A stretch of 64,000 nucleotides of DNA. Source: Parabacteroides sp. PF5-9. Lineage in GTDB: Bacteria; Bacteroidota; Bacteroidia; Bacteroidales; Tannerellaceae. Location: positions 1 through 64,000 of the forward strand of contig NZ_JARXWG010000010.1 in the NCBI RefSeq assembly GCF_029893105.1, given 5' to 3'. The position numbers and the translations under genes are program-made. The notes under the pieces were generated by a model, which searched no databases, was not told the DNA's origin, and saw nothing but the letters and a program-made list of their open reading frames with translations. Each line of letters starts with the position of its first letter. The first letter of the stretch is position 1. Of this stretch, positions 1 through 8,943 are shown in pieces.

Positions 1-125
1 TCAAAATGACAACCTTGTTAGGGATGAGTTTTGGTTGTGTCAACTTTTATAGTAAACAGTGACGAAATGTGACAACCAATTTTAGGATAAGTCAATTTCC
101 CCAAAAAAACGGAACCAAAAATTCA

Positions 126-213
126 TTTGATAATTATCGAATGATCGTTTCACAATTATGGAATGATCATTTGATAATTATAGAACCATCGTTTGACAAT
201 TGTCAAATGAATC
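126..213. repeat. Quadruplet 22-bp palindromic array I
   Basis: Four consecutive 22-bp units begin at 126, 148, 170 and 192. Each has an AT-rich palindromic core; unit 4 contains the perfect palindrome TTTGACAATTGTCAAA. The ends are inverted repeats: ATTCATTTGATAATT at 121-135 matches the reverse complement of 198-212 with one mismatch. The rest of the 352 bp before the GH106 gene holds no convincing gene. This is the same architecture as the arrays at 36968, 44903, 50490 and 59748, but with a different sequence. Function unknown. Confidence 0.8.
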
Positions 214-352
214 TTCCCTCCACAGATTTTTCTGAAAGCCAAGTGTCAGTTTTATAAAGAGATCTGTCAAAATTCTTAATTGCATCAATCAGTAGAAAGT
301 CTATTTTTGTAAAAAAACAACCTGACTCTAATCAGACAATAATACTATTCAG

Positions 353-3300
353 ATGAAAACAATTTTCCACACCTTCGTTTGTCTATTTATGATGGTCGCA
401 TTGACCAACTGCTCCAACACCAGACAACATCCACAGAATGAGTCCATTGAAGCTATTTTCACGAACGCCCCCGACTCCATCCAAACTTCTATTTATTGGT
501 ATTGGATATCCGATCACATTTCGGAAGAAGGAGTCGTAAAAGATCTACACGCCATGAAAGAAAAGGGCATCAACCGGGCCTTTATCGGTAATATCGGCCT
601 GAGCGATGGGGAATCAGGAGTAGGAAATATCAAATTTTACAGCGAAGAGTGGTGGCGTGTATTACATACTGCTTTACGAACCGCAACGGAGTTGGGTATA
701 GAGATTGGCATCTTCAATTCTCCCGGCTGGAGCCAGTCGGGAGGACCTTGGGTAAAACCGGAACAAGCCATGCGCTATTTGGCCTCAACAACAACACAAT
801 CCGAAGGTGGCCGTCTGATCAGCCTTACGTTACCCAAACCCGATCACCCCTACAAAGCCCACTTTCAAGATGTTAAAGTAATTGCATACCCATCCATTGA
901 GAACAAACACGCGTTACTTACTCTGGCAAATACCGACATTCGATCAACTCCTGCCTTATCTGGCATTTCGGCCATTATGGACGGGAACAAATCGACAGAA
1001 GTACTCCTTGCCAACAGCAATGAAAAACAAAAAAATGTCACTATTGATTTCAAAGCCAAAGAGCCTTTTCTGCTCAGGAGCGTTAAAATATATGCCACAC
1101 AAGCTGCTATTAACTGCCCGGCTAAAATAGAGGTAAAAGAAAACAACAGCTATAAAACAGTGACCGAATTCATAATCAGCCGCTACAATTCGCAACTAAA
1201 CGTGGGGTTTGATCCGTATGCCCCTATTGTGCTTTCTATACCGGAGACGACGGCTACCGAATTCAGATTGGTTCTTCCTGAAGTCACACCCGGAAGCGGC
1301 ATAAAAGAGATTGAGTTTGCTTCTACTCCTATCGTCGAACGTTATCCGGAGAAAACAATGGCTAAAATGTTTCAGAGCCCTCTCCCCTACTGGCATGAAT
1401 ATCAATGGGATCCACAACCTGTCATTACCGACAAATCGTTGGTGGTTGACCCCTCAAACGTATTGGATATTTCAGACCATCTGAAAGGCGACCTATTAAC
1501 TTGGGATGCCCCGGAAGGCCATTGGAATATTATGCGCATGGGGATGCTTCCAACAGGAGTAACCAACTCCCCTGCCCGACCGGAAGCGACAGGTTTAGAG
1601 ATCGACAAGATGAGTAAGCAACATGTGGAAACACATTTTGAAGCTTTTTTGGGAGAAATATACCGACGGATACCTGAAGCCGATCGCGCGTGTTGGAAGG
1701 TGGTCGTACAAGACAGTTATGAAACCGGAGGACAAAACTTCACGGATGAGTTCCTGACTGCTTTCAAAGAGAGATATGGCTATGATCCGATCCCTTTTTT
1801 ACCTGTGTATGCCGGTACAGTTGTGGAGAGTGAAGATATATCCGATCGGTTCCTTTGGGATATGAGGCGGTTGGTGGCCGATAAAGTGGCTTACGACTAT
1901 GTGGGCGGCCTGAGGGAAGTCTGTCATAAATATGGACTAACGACCTGGCTGGAAAATTATGGACACTGGGGATTCCCCGGTGAGTTTCTTCAATATGGAG
2001 GTCAGTCGGATGAAATCGGCGGGGAGTTCTGGAGTGAAGGAGAGTTGGGTGATATAGAAAACCGGGCGGCCTCCTCATGCGGACATATTTATGGAAAAAA
2101 CAGAATTTCGGCAGAATCCTTTACCGCCGGAGGAGGTGGATACCATCGTTACCCGGCCATGATGAAACAGCGGGGCGACCGCTTCTTTTCAGAAGGGATC
2201 AACAATACATTATTACATCTTTATATCGCCCAACCTTATGAAGATCGCGAGCCAGGGGTTAATGCCACGTTTGCCAACGAATTTAATCGAAAAAACACCT
2301 GGTATCCTCATCTTGATCTGTTTACAGCTTACTTGAAAAGAACCAACTTTATGCTTCAGCAAGGTACGAATATCGCTGATGTAGCTTATTTTATCGGAGA
2401 AGACGCGCCTAAAATGACTGGTATAACAGATCCGGCACTACCTAAAGGGTACCAGTTTGATTACATCAATGCTGAAGTGATTGAACGAGATATGCAGGTA
2501 AAAAACGGACTTTTAACCCTTCCCCATGGTACGCAATACCGCCTATTAGTATTACCCAAACTGGAAACAATGCGACCGGAATTACTCCGTAAAATACAGC
2601 AACTCCTTGAAGATGGAGCGACCATACTCGGCCCTGCTCCCCTTCGTTCCCCCAGTTATGCAAATTATCCTCTGGCTGATCAGGAGGTGCAACAGATTGC
2701 ACACGTTTTATGGTCGAATATAGACCCAGCCTCCGGATACGCAAAAATAGGCAAAGGAACTTTAATTGACGGAATGACGATGGAAGATGCATTGGCGTTG
2801 ATCAACTGTGTCCCTGACTGCAAACTGTCACCGGACGATCCTGTATTATACGGACATCGTTCATTGGAGGGTATGGAGATCTATTTTATCTCCAACCAGA
2901 GCGATCAAAAAATTACGATCCGACCGGAACTACGGGTCAAAGGGTTTAAACCCGAACTCTGGGAAGCTACCACCGGATCGATCAGACCATTACCGGCTTA
3001 TTCAACAACTCCAACCGGTACTCTTATCCCGATGAAGCTGGACGCATTTGAAAGTGTATTTCTCGTATTCCGGGAAAAAGCCCCAAAAGATCCTGATTCC
3101 AATGATATCCAACTCAATTACCCCACTGCAGAAACACTGTTGACAATCAACGAACCTTGGTTGGTCTCATTCGAAGAGAGCCGTCGGGGACCGGCAACAC
3201 CCCTATTGATGAATGAGCTTGCTGATCTGACCTCTTTTAAGGACTATGATATACAACATTATTCCGGGCAACTCATATACACAACACATTTCAATTTGGA

Positions 3301-3628
3301 GCAAACACCTGTTAACGAAAGGTTATATCTCAATTTAAATGATGTAACGGCTATGGCTAAAGTAAATATCAATGGACATTATGCGGGTGGTGTATGGACT
3401 CCTCCTTATCGTGTCGATATCACAGACTATGTGACAAAAGGAAAGAATAATATAGAAATAGAAGTGACCACCACTTGGAAAAACCGTTTGATAGGAGACT
3501 TAAAACTTCCGGAAAACGAACGAAAAACATGGGTAGCCTATCAACCTTGGAGAGCGACAGAACCGCTTCAGAAATCAGGTTTGATCGGGCCTGTTACTCT
3601 TGAAAAATATACATACAAAAAAGAGTAA
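353..3628 (+). CDS. GH106-like alpha-L-rhamnosidase, outer-membrane lipoprotein
   Basis: The 1091-residue protein starts with a hydrophobic signal ending in LTNC, so Cys20 is the probable lipidation site and the enzyme is probably on the outer membrane or in the periplasm. The N-terminal third has the hallmark stretches of family GH106, YWYWISDH, INRAFIGNIG and GIFNSPGWSQSGGPW, followed by a long catalytic region (EFWSEGELG and GKNRISAESFTAGG near residues 560-590). The last 80-100 residues look like a galactose-binding/GH2-type beta-sandwich (VNINGHYAGGVWTPPYRVD). Known GH106 enzymes release terminal L-rhamnose from plant glycans such as rhamnogalacturonan. No susCD pair or other polysaccharide genes are adjacent, so the substrate cannot be read from context. 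Family assignment is strong; exact substrate is inference. Confidence 0.85.
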   Translation: MKTIFHTFVCLFMMVALTNCSNTRQHPQNESIEAIFTNAPDSIQTSIYWYWISDHISEEGVVKDLHAMKEKGINRAFIGNIGLSDGESGVGNIKFYSEEWWRVLHTALRTATELGIEIGIFNSPGWSQSGGPWVKPEQAMRYLASTTTQSEGGRLISLTLPKPDHPYKAHFQDVKVIAYPSIENKHALLTLANTDIRSTPALSGISAIMDGNKSTEVLLANSNEKQKNVTIDFKAKEPFLLRSVKIYATQAAINCPAKIEVKENNSYKTVTEFIISRYNSQLNVGFDPYAPIVLSIPETTATEFRLVLPEVTPGSGIKEIEFASTPIVERYPEKTMAKMFQSPLPYWHEYQWDPQPVITDKSLVVDPSNVLDISDHLKGDLLTWDAPEGHWNIMRMGMLPTGVTNSPARPEATGLEIDKMSKQHVETHFEAFLGEIYRRIPEADRACWKVVVQDSYETGGQNFTDEFLTAFKERYGYDPIPFLPVYAGTVVESEDISDRFLWDMRRLVADKVAYDYVGGLREVCHKYGLTTWLENYGHWGFPGEFLQYGGQSDEIGGEFWSEGELGDIENRAASSCGHIYGKNRISAESFTAGGGGYHRYPAMMKQRGDRFFSEGINNTLLHLYIAQPYEDREPGVNATFANEFNRKNTWYPHLDLFTAYLKRTNFMLQQGTNIADVAYFIGEDAPKMTGITDPALPKGYQFDYINAEVIERDMQVKNGLLTLPHGTQYRLLVLPKLETMRPELLRKIQQLLEDGATILGPAPLRSPSYANYPLADQEVQQIAHVLWSNIDPASGYAKIGKGTLIDGMTMEDALALINCVPDCKLSPDDPVLYGHRSLEGMEIYFISNQSDQKITIRPELRVKGFKPELWEATTGSIRPLPAYSTTPTGTLIPMKLDAFESVFLVFREKAPKDPDSNDIQLNYPTAETLLTINEPWLVSFEESRRGPATPLLMNELADLTSFKDYDIQHYSGQLIYTTHFNLEQTPVNERLYLNLNDVTAMAKVNINGHYAGGVWTPPYRVDITDYVTKGKNNIEIEVTTTWKNRLIGDLKLPENERKTWVAYQPWRATEPLQKSGLIGPVTLEKYTYKKE

Positions 3629-3773
3629 CTCCCTCCTTGCTACTTATTTACGAATCTTTGGACGAACAAGAGTTTCTAAAAAACTACACTTTCGTGAACA
3701 AAATACGTTCTCGATTGTTATATATATGAGTAAATAAGCTATAGAATCAATCTTTAATAAAACCAAAAGAGAT

Positions 3774-3801
3774 AAATTGAATCGATTCAATTTGTTTTTT
3801 T
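3774..3801 (+). terminator. Rho-independent terminator after the GH106 gene
   Basis: A perfect 20-bp palindrome (3774-3793, centre GAATCGATTC) is followed by GTTTTTTTA. It sits between the end of the GH106 gene and the kinase gene. The rest of the 240-bp gap is AT-rich with no gene. Confidence 0.6.
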
Positions 3802-3869
3802 AGTGTATTTAACCGTTAATTATTATTTAAACACCAGTAGTCCAAAAGATTACACTAGACTCTATTATT

Positions 3870-5159
3870 ATGGCAGATGCATCGTGCATTAAACATGTGA
3901 TAACAAAAGTGCTCACTTTGCTTTTTCGCTCGGATAAAGAAGAAGATATAAAAAAAGCACTTGAACTGCTTATTGACCATTTCAAAGCAGATTGGATATA
4001 TATTGCCGATTTTGAAGAAAAGCAAAAAAACATCCGTCTGTTATATAAAGCAAAATCACCTTATACACAAGAGAAAAGTGAATCCGAAACAGTAAAAGAG
4101 TTTTCAACGATTCCCTGGACCATGGAGAAATTATTAGATGGTCAGAATATCGTTATCAACCATATTGATGAACTTCCCGAAGAGGCTGCTGTGGATAAAT
4201 CTTATTTTAAAAGTCTTCATTTTATCTCTTTATTAGTCATTCCATTATCGGTACATGGCCAAGTAAAGGGATTTATCGGTTTTGACTATATCCATTCACA
4301 AAAACAGTGGCAACAAGCAGAAGTAGAAGAGCTGAAATTACTCGCTAATATCTTCTCCATCATTATAGAAAGGCTTCATAACAAAGAAAGTGTCGAAGAA
4401 GAAAAGCGAAGAAACGAACAAGAATTACAAAAAAAGTTTGAAGCGGATAAACTGAAATCAGCCTTTCTGGCCAATATGAGTCATGAAATCCGGACACCAT
4501 TGAACGCAATTGTTGGTTTCTCCGGTATCATCACGGAAATTGAAGACATTGAAGAGCGTCGGAATTATCAGGAGATTATTAATAAAAACAATGATTTATT
4601 ATTGCAGTTAATCTCCGATATTCTTGATTTTGCAAGTATTGAGTCGGGCACTCTCAGTTATCAATATACAGAGGTCAACCTGAAAAAAATATGTACGAAG
4701 ATACATCAAACCTATACAGCACGCAGAAATTCAAATGTCAAGTTTATTTTCGATGCAGATATACACCCTGAAATAACACTGCATACAGATGCACAAAGAG
4801 TCATGCAAGTTATCTTGAATTTCATATCCAACGCATACAAATTCACAAAAAAAGGAAATATTGTACTATCTTATAAAGCGTTATCTGACCATATATTAAT
4901 TGAAGTTACAGATACTGGGATAGGTATCGAACAGAAATATCATAAGAGTATATTCAACCGGTTTATCAAAATAAACAATTTCAGCCAGGGTACTGGTTTA
5001 GGATTGACAATCTGTAAAATGATAATAAAAGCGCTACATGGTGACATCGGAGTAAAATCTCAACCAGACAAAGGATCTACTTTTTGGATTACTCTCCCGT
5101 TTTCTCCTCTGGAGCAGAAAAAAAATCACCGAAAAACGAGTGCGCATTATCTGATATAA
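3870..5159 (+). CDS. Cytoplasmic GAF-domain sensor histidine kinase
   Basis: This is a 429-residue kinase without transmembrane segments. Residues about 20-170 resemble a GAF sensor domain, then a short coiled linker (ESVEEEKRRNEQELQKKFEADK) leads to a HisKA dimerisation domain with H-box FLANMSHEIRTPLNAIVGFS (phospho-acceptor His205). The HATPase_c domain shows the N-box (VILNFISNAYKFTKKG), G1 (DTGIGI) and G2 (GTGLGLTICK) motifs. It lacks a receiver domain and no response regulator is adjacent, so it is an orphan whose partner is encoded elsewhere. The signal bound by the GAF domain cannot be told from sequence. Confidence 0.9.
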   Translation: MADASCIKHVITKVLTLLFRSDKEEDIKKALELLIDHFKADWIYIADFEEKQKNIRLLYKAKSPYTQEKSESETVKEFSTIPWTMEKLLDGQNIVINHIDELPEEAAVDKSYFKSLHFISLLVIPLSVHGQVKGFIGFDYIHSQKQWQQAEVEELKLLANIFSIIIERLHNKESVEEEKRRNEQELQKKFEADKLKSAFLANMSHEIRTPLNAIVGFSGIITEIEDIEERRNYQEIINKNNDLLLQLISDILDFASIESGTLSYQYTEVNLKKICTKIHQTYTARRNSNVKFIFDADIHPEITLHTDAQRVMQVILNFISNAYKFTKKGNIVLSYKALSDHILIEVTDTGIGIEQKYHKSIFNRFIKINNFSQGTGLGLTICKMIIKALHGDIGVKSQPDKGSTFWITLPFSPLEQKKNHRKTSAHYLI

Positions 5160-5271
5160 GCTATCTATAGATGTTATAAAATTTATCAATCAGAATAAGA
5201 GTAATAAAAATAAGGAACAAGCTATCTTTGCTAAAAGAAATATCCTCCTTTAGCACGCCAAATAGTATCTA

Positions 5272-5763
5272 CTAAATCGTTGATATTTTCTCATTATCCC
5301 TTTTACTTTTTCCACTCAGATGTTGTATATCTAATCGCATAACCGCTGTTCGATGGAATGAACCTGCAATATATTTTTCTCCAACAGCAGTAAAAGTGGG
5401 CGAATACTTCTGAACCAGTAAACGTAGCGCTCGAAGCCGTTCTTCCTTAGACAGATCAAGTTGCATTTTCCCAAAAACAATAACACTCTCATATTCCGTC
5501 GTAAATTTTCCGGATAACACATGTGTTCTTCCTACCACACAGAAACTCACACACGGATTTTCCTTTATAGACTCCAATTTATAACCTTCCGGAGCACAAT
5601 GAAAATAAAGAGCGTCTCTGTCTTTTACAAAGTTAATCGGAATACCGTATCCATAACCGTTTTTCCCAGCCATAGCTAAAAAGCCATACTCGCCTATCTC
5701 CAACAATTTTATTGCCTCTTCATGACCCAACAGGCGATCTTTTCTTCTTACTTCCTCAAACAT
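5272..5763 (-). CDS. Pyridoxamine 5'-phosphate oxidase-family flavoprotein (Nim-like)
   Basis: The 163-residue protein has the split-barrel FMN-binding fold of the PNPOx-like superfamily, NimA-related branch. Recognisable stretches are RRKDRLLGHEEAIKLLEIGEYG at the N-terminus (partial quote of the family opening), GIPINFVKDRDALYFHCAPEG and NPCVSFCVVGR. Family members bind FMN or haem and reduce small substrates; some Nim proteins confer 5-nitroimidazole resistance, but most chromosomal homologues have no proven role. It is a single gene divergent from the M64 peptidase with a shared 78-bp promoter region. Function beyond flavin-dependent redox is not assigned. Confidence 0.8.
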   Translation of the reverse strand: MFEEVRRKDRLLGHEEAIKLLEIGEYGFLAMAGKNGYGYGIPINFVKDRDALYFHCAPEGYKLESIKENPCVSFCVVGRTHVLSGKFTTEYESVIVFGKMQLDLSKEERLRALRLLVQKYSPTFTAVGEKYIAGSFHRTAVMRLDIQHLSGKSKRDNEKISTI

Positions 5764-5781
5764 AAACTTCTATTTTTTTCA

Positions 5782-5809
5782 CAAAACTATCAAAAATGAA
5801 TTACTTTTG
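5782..5809. promoter_or_regulatory. Divergent Bacteroidetes-type promoters
   Basis: Two -7 boxes of the TAnnTTTG type face away from each other. TAGTTTTG on the minus strand (5782-5789) serves the Nim-like gene and TACTTTTG on the plus strand (5802-5809) serves the M64 peptidase, 33 bases before its ATG. Confidence 0.6.
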
Positions 5810-5841
5810 TGTGATATAAAAACAGACTATTTCTATTAAAC

Positions 5842-7128
5842 ATGAAACACGCATTTATTCTTGTCCTTATCACCTTTTGTTTTCAACTAAAAGGATATGC
5901 AGGTAATTTCGATCAATATTTCGACAAAAAAAGTCTACGCATAGACTTTATATTAAGTGGTAATGCTGAATTTCAGACAGCTTCTCTATTACAATTACGC
6001 CAGGAACCCACCTGGGGCGGACCTGTAAAAAATCTGATCGATCAATTTTATTATGGAGGTTATTATGTCAATATTTACGACCCTAAAAGCAACCAATTGA
6101 TCTATTCCAGAGGATTTAACACACTCTTTGAAGAATGGCGATCTACGGAACAAGCACAATCAGAAACACAGGCTTGGACAAATAGTGTTTCAGTTCCTTT
6201 CCCTAAATCAACCGTTGTATTGGATATCACCGCACGGAACAAAGAAAATATGCAGTTTGAGTCTATACTGAAAATGAATATAGACCCGACAAGTATCTTT
6301 ATCGATCGTGGCAAATTGACTGATCATCCGATAACTCAGATACAGTATAAAGGCGATAGTGCAGATAAAATAGATCTTGTTTTTTTGGGTGAAGGATATA
6401 CGGATCAGGAACAGGAGAAATTTATCGCCGATGCCAAACGGTTTACCGAATCTCTATTCAAGACTCCCCCGTTTGCGGCTTATCAGGATGACTTCAATGT
6501 CAGTGCCGTTAGTTTAATTTCCGAAGAATCAGGTACAGACTTCTCCGGAAAAGGTATTTTTAAACATACCGCTTTAAACGCAGGTTTCTATACATTCGGA
6601 GTAGACCGTTACCTGACCACTCCAGATATGAAGTCCATCCGTGATGCGGTCTGGAACGTACCTTGCGACGCAATCTTCATCTTAGTCAATACCGAAACAT
6701 ACGGCGGAGGAGGAATGTATAATTTCTACGCTATCGGTTCGGCCGATAATGCCCGGACAATCGAAGTCTTCGTCCATGAGTTCGGCCATAGTTTTGGAGG
6801 ATTGGCGGATGAGTATTTTAGTTCGGAAGTTGCTTATGATGAAGAGTACTACAACCTGAACCATGAACCTTGGGAACCCAATATTACCACACTTGTCGAC
6901 TTCAATAGTAAATGGAAAGATATGTTGCCTACCAACACCCCTGTGCCAACACCTTTGGAAAAACCTTTTTCAGACAAAATTGGGGTATTTGAAGGAGCCG
7001 GATATATGTCGAAAGGTATATATCGCCCGGCAGATCATTGTATGATGCGTGATCTTGTACCTTTCTGCCCGGTATGCAGTAGAGCCATTGTCAGAATGAT
7101 TCACTTCCTATCGGACAGGGAGTATTAA
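5842..7128 (+). CDS. M64 (IgA peptidase-like) metallopeptidase, exported
   Basis: The 428-residue protein starts with a cleavable signal peptide (MKHAFILVLITFCFQLKGYAG). An N-terminal beta-rich M64_N domain (about 25-155) precedes the peptidase M64 domain. The zinc motif is HEFGHSFGGLADEY, with His312 and His316 as ligands and Glu313 as base. The C-terminal C-x2-C-x-R segment (PVCSRAIVRMI) is also typical of the family. The name derives from a Clostridium ramosum IgA protease, but most Bacteroidales homologues have no known substrate. Single gene with its own promoter at 5802. Confidence 0.88.
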   Translation: MKHAFILVLITFCFQLKGYAGNFDQYFDKKSLRIDFILSGNAEFQTASLLQLRQEPTWGGPVKNLIDQFYYGGYYVNIYDPKSNQLIYSRGFNTLFEEWRSTEQAQSETQAWTNSVSVPFPKSTVVLDITARNKENMQFESILKMNIDPTSIFIDRGKLTDHPITQIQYKGDSADKIDLVFLGEGYTDQEQEKFIADAKRFTESLFKTPPFAAYQDDFNVSAVSLISEESGTDFSGKGIFKHTALNAGFYTFGVDRYLTTPDMKSIRDAVWNVPCDAIFILVNTETYGGGGMYNFYAIGSADNARTIEVFVHEFGHSFGGLADEYFSSEVAYDEEYYNLNHEPWEPNITTLVDFNSKWKDMLPTNTPVPTPLEKPFSDKIGVFEGAGYMSKGIYRPADHCMMRDLVPFCPVCSRAIVRMIHFLSDREY

Positions 7129-7148
7129 TCACCCCCTCTATGGGGATA

Positions 7149-7511
7149 TCAATCATTCCGTTTTATTAAAATTACAGAGGAACTTTGAACATCACCTCCT
7201 ATTGGCGGATTTAATTTAGATAATTTTAACTCTATCGCATTAATCTGAGGAAAGGCAGTCATTATTGACCGAATTATTCGTCCTGCAACATGCTCCAACA
7301 GATTGGATGGAAGATCCATTTCCTCTTTTACAAGCTGATAAATTTCCGCATAATTAATTGTATCATCCAGATTATCAGTAGCAATGGCACGATCCAACAC
7401 AGCTTCTAAAACAAGATCCACCTCAAAATTATTACCGACGATTCTCTCCTGTTGACCAACTCCATGATACGCATAAAATTTCATGGATTTCAGTTCTATT
7501 TTTGAGACCAT
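7149..7511 (-). CDS. Dihydroneopterin aldolase
   Basis: This 120-residue protein is full length for FolB. It catalyses conversion of 7,8-dihydroneopterin to 6-hydroxymethyl-dihydropterin and glycolaldehyde in folate synthesis. Visible family features are the opening IELKSMKFYAYHGVGQQER, the INYAEIYQLVKEEM segment and SKLNPPIGG near the C-terminus. It overlaps nothing and is divergent from the bactofilin gene, converging with the M64 gene across a 20-bp gap. Confidence 0.92.
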   Translation of the reverse strand: MVSKIELKSMKFYAYHGVGQQERIVGNNFEVDLVLEAVLDRAIATDNLDDTINYAEIYQLVKEEMDLPSNLLEHVAGRIIRSIMTAFPQINAIELKLSKLNPPIGGDVQSSSVILIKRND

Positions 7512-7528
7512 AATTATGTATTTATATG

Positions 7529-7577
7529 CAAATGTAGATAAAAGTAGGGTTTCGTGCGAAAAAATAACTTATATTTG
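7529..7577. promoter_or_regulatory. Divergent promoters for folB and bactofilin
   Basis: TACATTTG on the minus strand (7529-7536) lies 18 bases before the folB start. TATATTTG on the plus strand (7570-7577) lies 20 bases before the bactofilin start. Both match the Bacteroidetes -7 consensus and predict very short leaders. Confidence 0.65.
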
Positions 7578-7597
7578 CAAAAACACACGCATTAAAT

Positions 7598-7978
7598 ATG
7601 ATAGGAATAAAGCAAAAGGAAGATGTCCCTGTTTCCGGATTGCATAATACCATGGCCGCAGGTACAACAATCAAAGGCGATATTATTACTGAAATTGATT
7701 TTCGTTTAGATGGTAAAGTTGAAGGCGATATAACCTGTAGAGGAAAATTAGTGATTGGCCCTAAAGGAAAGATTACCGGCAAAGTGATTTCTACTAATGC
7801 CGAAATAATGGGCGAAATTGAAGGATCTGTTCAGATAAAAGGAAAGTTGGTACTCAAATCGACCGCCATTATCAAAGGTGACATCGTCACTCAGATGCTT
7901 GAAATTGAACCGAATGCACGATTTAACGGTGTTTGCACCATGTCGAGCGAATTCCGAGAAAACAGCAACGAAAAATAA
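7598..7978 (+). CDS. Bactofilin (polymer-forming cytoskeletal protein)
   Basis: A 126-residue single-domain bactofilin (DUF583). It consists almost entirely of the right-handed beta-helix repeat that polymerises without nucleotide: successive turns such as IKGDIITEIDFRLDGKVEGD, CRGKLVIGPKGKITGKV and QIKGKLVLKSTAIIKGDIVT can be lined up. The short N-terminal tail before the core carries no obvious membrane helix. Bactofilins scaffold cell-wall synthesis or envelope structures; no M23 peptidase partner is adjacent. Followed directly by a terminator, so probably monocistronic. Confidence 0.88.
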   Translation: MIGIKQKEDVPVSGLHNTMAAGTTIKGDIITEIDFRLDGKVEGDITCRGKLVIGPKGKITGKVISTNAEIMGEIEGSVQIKGKLVLKSTAIIKGDIVTQMLEIEPNARFNGVCTMSSEFRENSNEK

Positions 7979-7989
7979 ACTGTATTTCT

Positions 7990-8022
7990 ATAAAGTGTCT
8001 CTCTCTGACACTTTATTTCTTT
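7990..8022 (+). terminator. Terminator after the bactofilin gene
   Basis: The 10-bp perfect stem ATAAAGTGTC/GACACTTTAT with a 7-base loop is followed by a T-rich tract. It ends the bactofilin transcript. Confidence 0.75.
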
Positions 8023-8111
8023 CCCTCTTGATTAGCCCCTCCATAAGCAAGACTATTACTTCTTACCATTTTTTCCCTGAATTTCACGTATTTCAGATGA
8101 ACAAATAGACC

Positions 8112-8210
8112 TTAAAACTCAGTTATATCAATAGTCATTTGAGCTCCGTCAAAGTCTATATTAAATAATGTAGAATAAGTCTCAACACGAATTTTACCCA
8201 ATAATAACAT
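8112..8210 (-). CDS. Possible 32-residue small protein
   Basis: An open frame with ATG at 8210 encodes 32 residues (starts MLLLGKIRVETY, ends MTIDITEF). The amino-acid composition looks protein-like, with no rare-residue runs, but there is no recognisable promoter, ribosome site or family. It may be a small gene or the tail of a decayed one. The remaining sequence between the bactofilin terminator and ssrA shows nothing else except the ssrA promoter. Confidence 0.2.
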   Translation of the reverse strand: MLLLGKIRVETYSTLFNIDFDGAQMTIDITEF

Positions 8211-8262
8211 CGAGAAAAAACAACAGACACAGTCAGATTCTCTCTAAATGATTAAAAATACC

Positions 8263-8270
8263 TATCTTTG
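8263..8270 (+). promoter_or_regulatory. Probable ssrA promoter (-7 box)
   Basis: TATCTTTG matches the Bacteroidetes -7 consensus and lies about 115 bases upstream of the mature tmRNA 5' end, so the precursor would have a processed leader. Confidence 0.5.
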
Positions 8271-8383
8271 CAAAAAAGAGAACCGATGTTTGAGGATATA
8301 TCCCTCAATGTTGTCAGTAGTCTGTTACTCACAAACAAAAAAATTATCGACTCCTTTTAAGTATCAATTCGTTATAAAAATCT

Positions 8384-8783
8384 GGGGCTGACCGGTTTTG
8401 ACAGCGGGTAGAAGTGGTTTGTAAGCATGTAGTGCGTCGTTGGCTTGCACTTAAATCTCAGACAACAGAATTTTAACTGGCGAAAATAATTACGCTCTCG
8501 CTGCTTAATCGAAGCATAGTAGATTAAAGCTTTATTCCGATACAAGGTGTTGGAACGAGACATCACCCGGATGCTGTGGCTCCGAAGCGGTCTGATCAGG
8601 TGGTGCAGCAATATCGGAGATAGTCTGAAGTAAGTCTCGGACTTCGGGCGAAAATTTAGAGACTAAGGTTTGAGTTGGTAGCTTCGGTCTTGCTCTTTCC
8701 CGACAATCTAAGCGAAGATAAACATGTAGAAAGCAAATTAGTTCCTCGTTTGGACGAGAGTTCGAATCTCTCCAGCTCCACCC
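8384..8783 (+). ncRNA. Transfer-messenger RNA (tmRNA)
   Basis: The 5' end GGGGCTGACC and 3' end CAGCTCC-ACC form the seven-pair acceptor stem (one G-U), and GTTCGAATCTC is the T-arm. The tag reading frame GGC...TAA (8479-8508) encodes GENNYALAA, the form known from Porphyromonas and relatives. The RNA is about 400 nt, as usual. It rescues stalled ribosomes and tags the peptides for proteolysis. The genomic bases after discriminator A8780 are CCC, not CCA, so the mature CCA end depends on the tRNA nucleotidyltransferase. Its 3' end is the integration site of the elements downstream. Confidence 0.97.
8769..8781 (+). other. Attachment core, left copy (ssrA 3' end)
   Basis: TCTCCAGCTCCAC is the end of the tmRNA T-arm, acceptor stem and discriminator. 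The identical 13 bp recur at 17119-17131 and 29700-29712. The 3' end of ssrA is a classical target of tyrosine recombinases, and integrase genes lie next to two of the three copies. Confidence 0.85.
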
Positions 8784-8813
8784 AAAAGATTTACGAAAGT
8801 TTTCAAAAAGCTA

Positions 8814-8858
8814 AAAAGCACTGCAAATCAACAAAATAAAGATTGCGGTGCTTTTTTA
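8814..8858 (+). terminator. ssrA terminator supplied by element A
   Basis: The ten-pair stem AGCACTGCAA/TTGCGGTGCT is followed by T6. It lies inside element A, 30 bp past the core, so integration replaces whatever followed ssrA with a working terminator. An identical copy is at 29745-29789. Confidence 0.85.
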
Positions 8859-8892
8859 CGTTTATCTATAATTGTTTGTAATTGTCGAAAAT

Positions 8893-8939
8893 GGTACTTA
8901 TTTTTGTGGTAAGAAGTACCGAGTTTTACAAAAAGTACC
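8893..8939. promoter_or_regulatory. Arm-type integrase sites, left end of element A
   Basis: GGTACTT at 8893-8899 and AAGTACC at 8914-8920 and 8933-8939 form a cluster immediately before the integrase start. The same heptamer occurs twice near the right end (17060, 17072), as expected for binding sites of the integrase N-terminal domain. They may also autoregulate the integrase gene. Confidence 0.6.
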
Positions 8940-8943
8940 AAAT

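Noticed and set aside
69-257. 62-residue open frame over array I
   Set aside because: It is made of the 22-bp repeat units and has no plausible start context.
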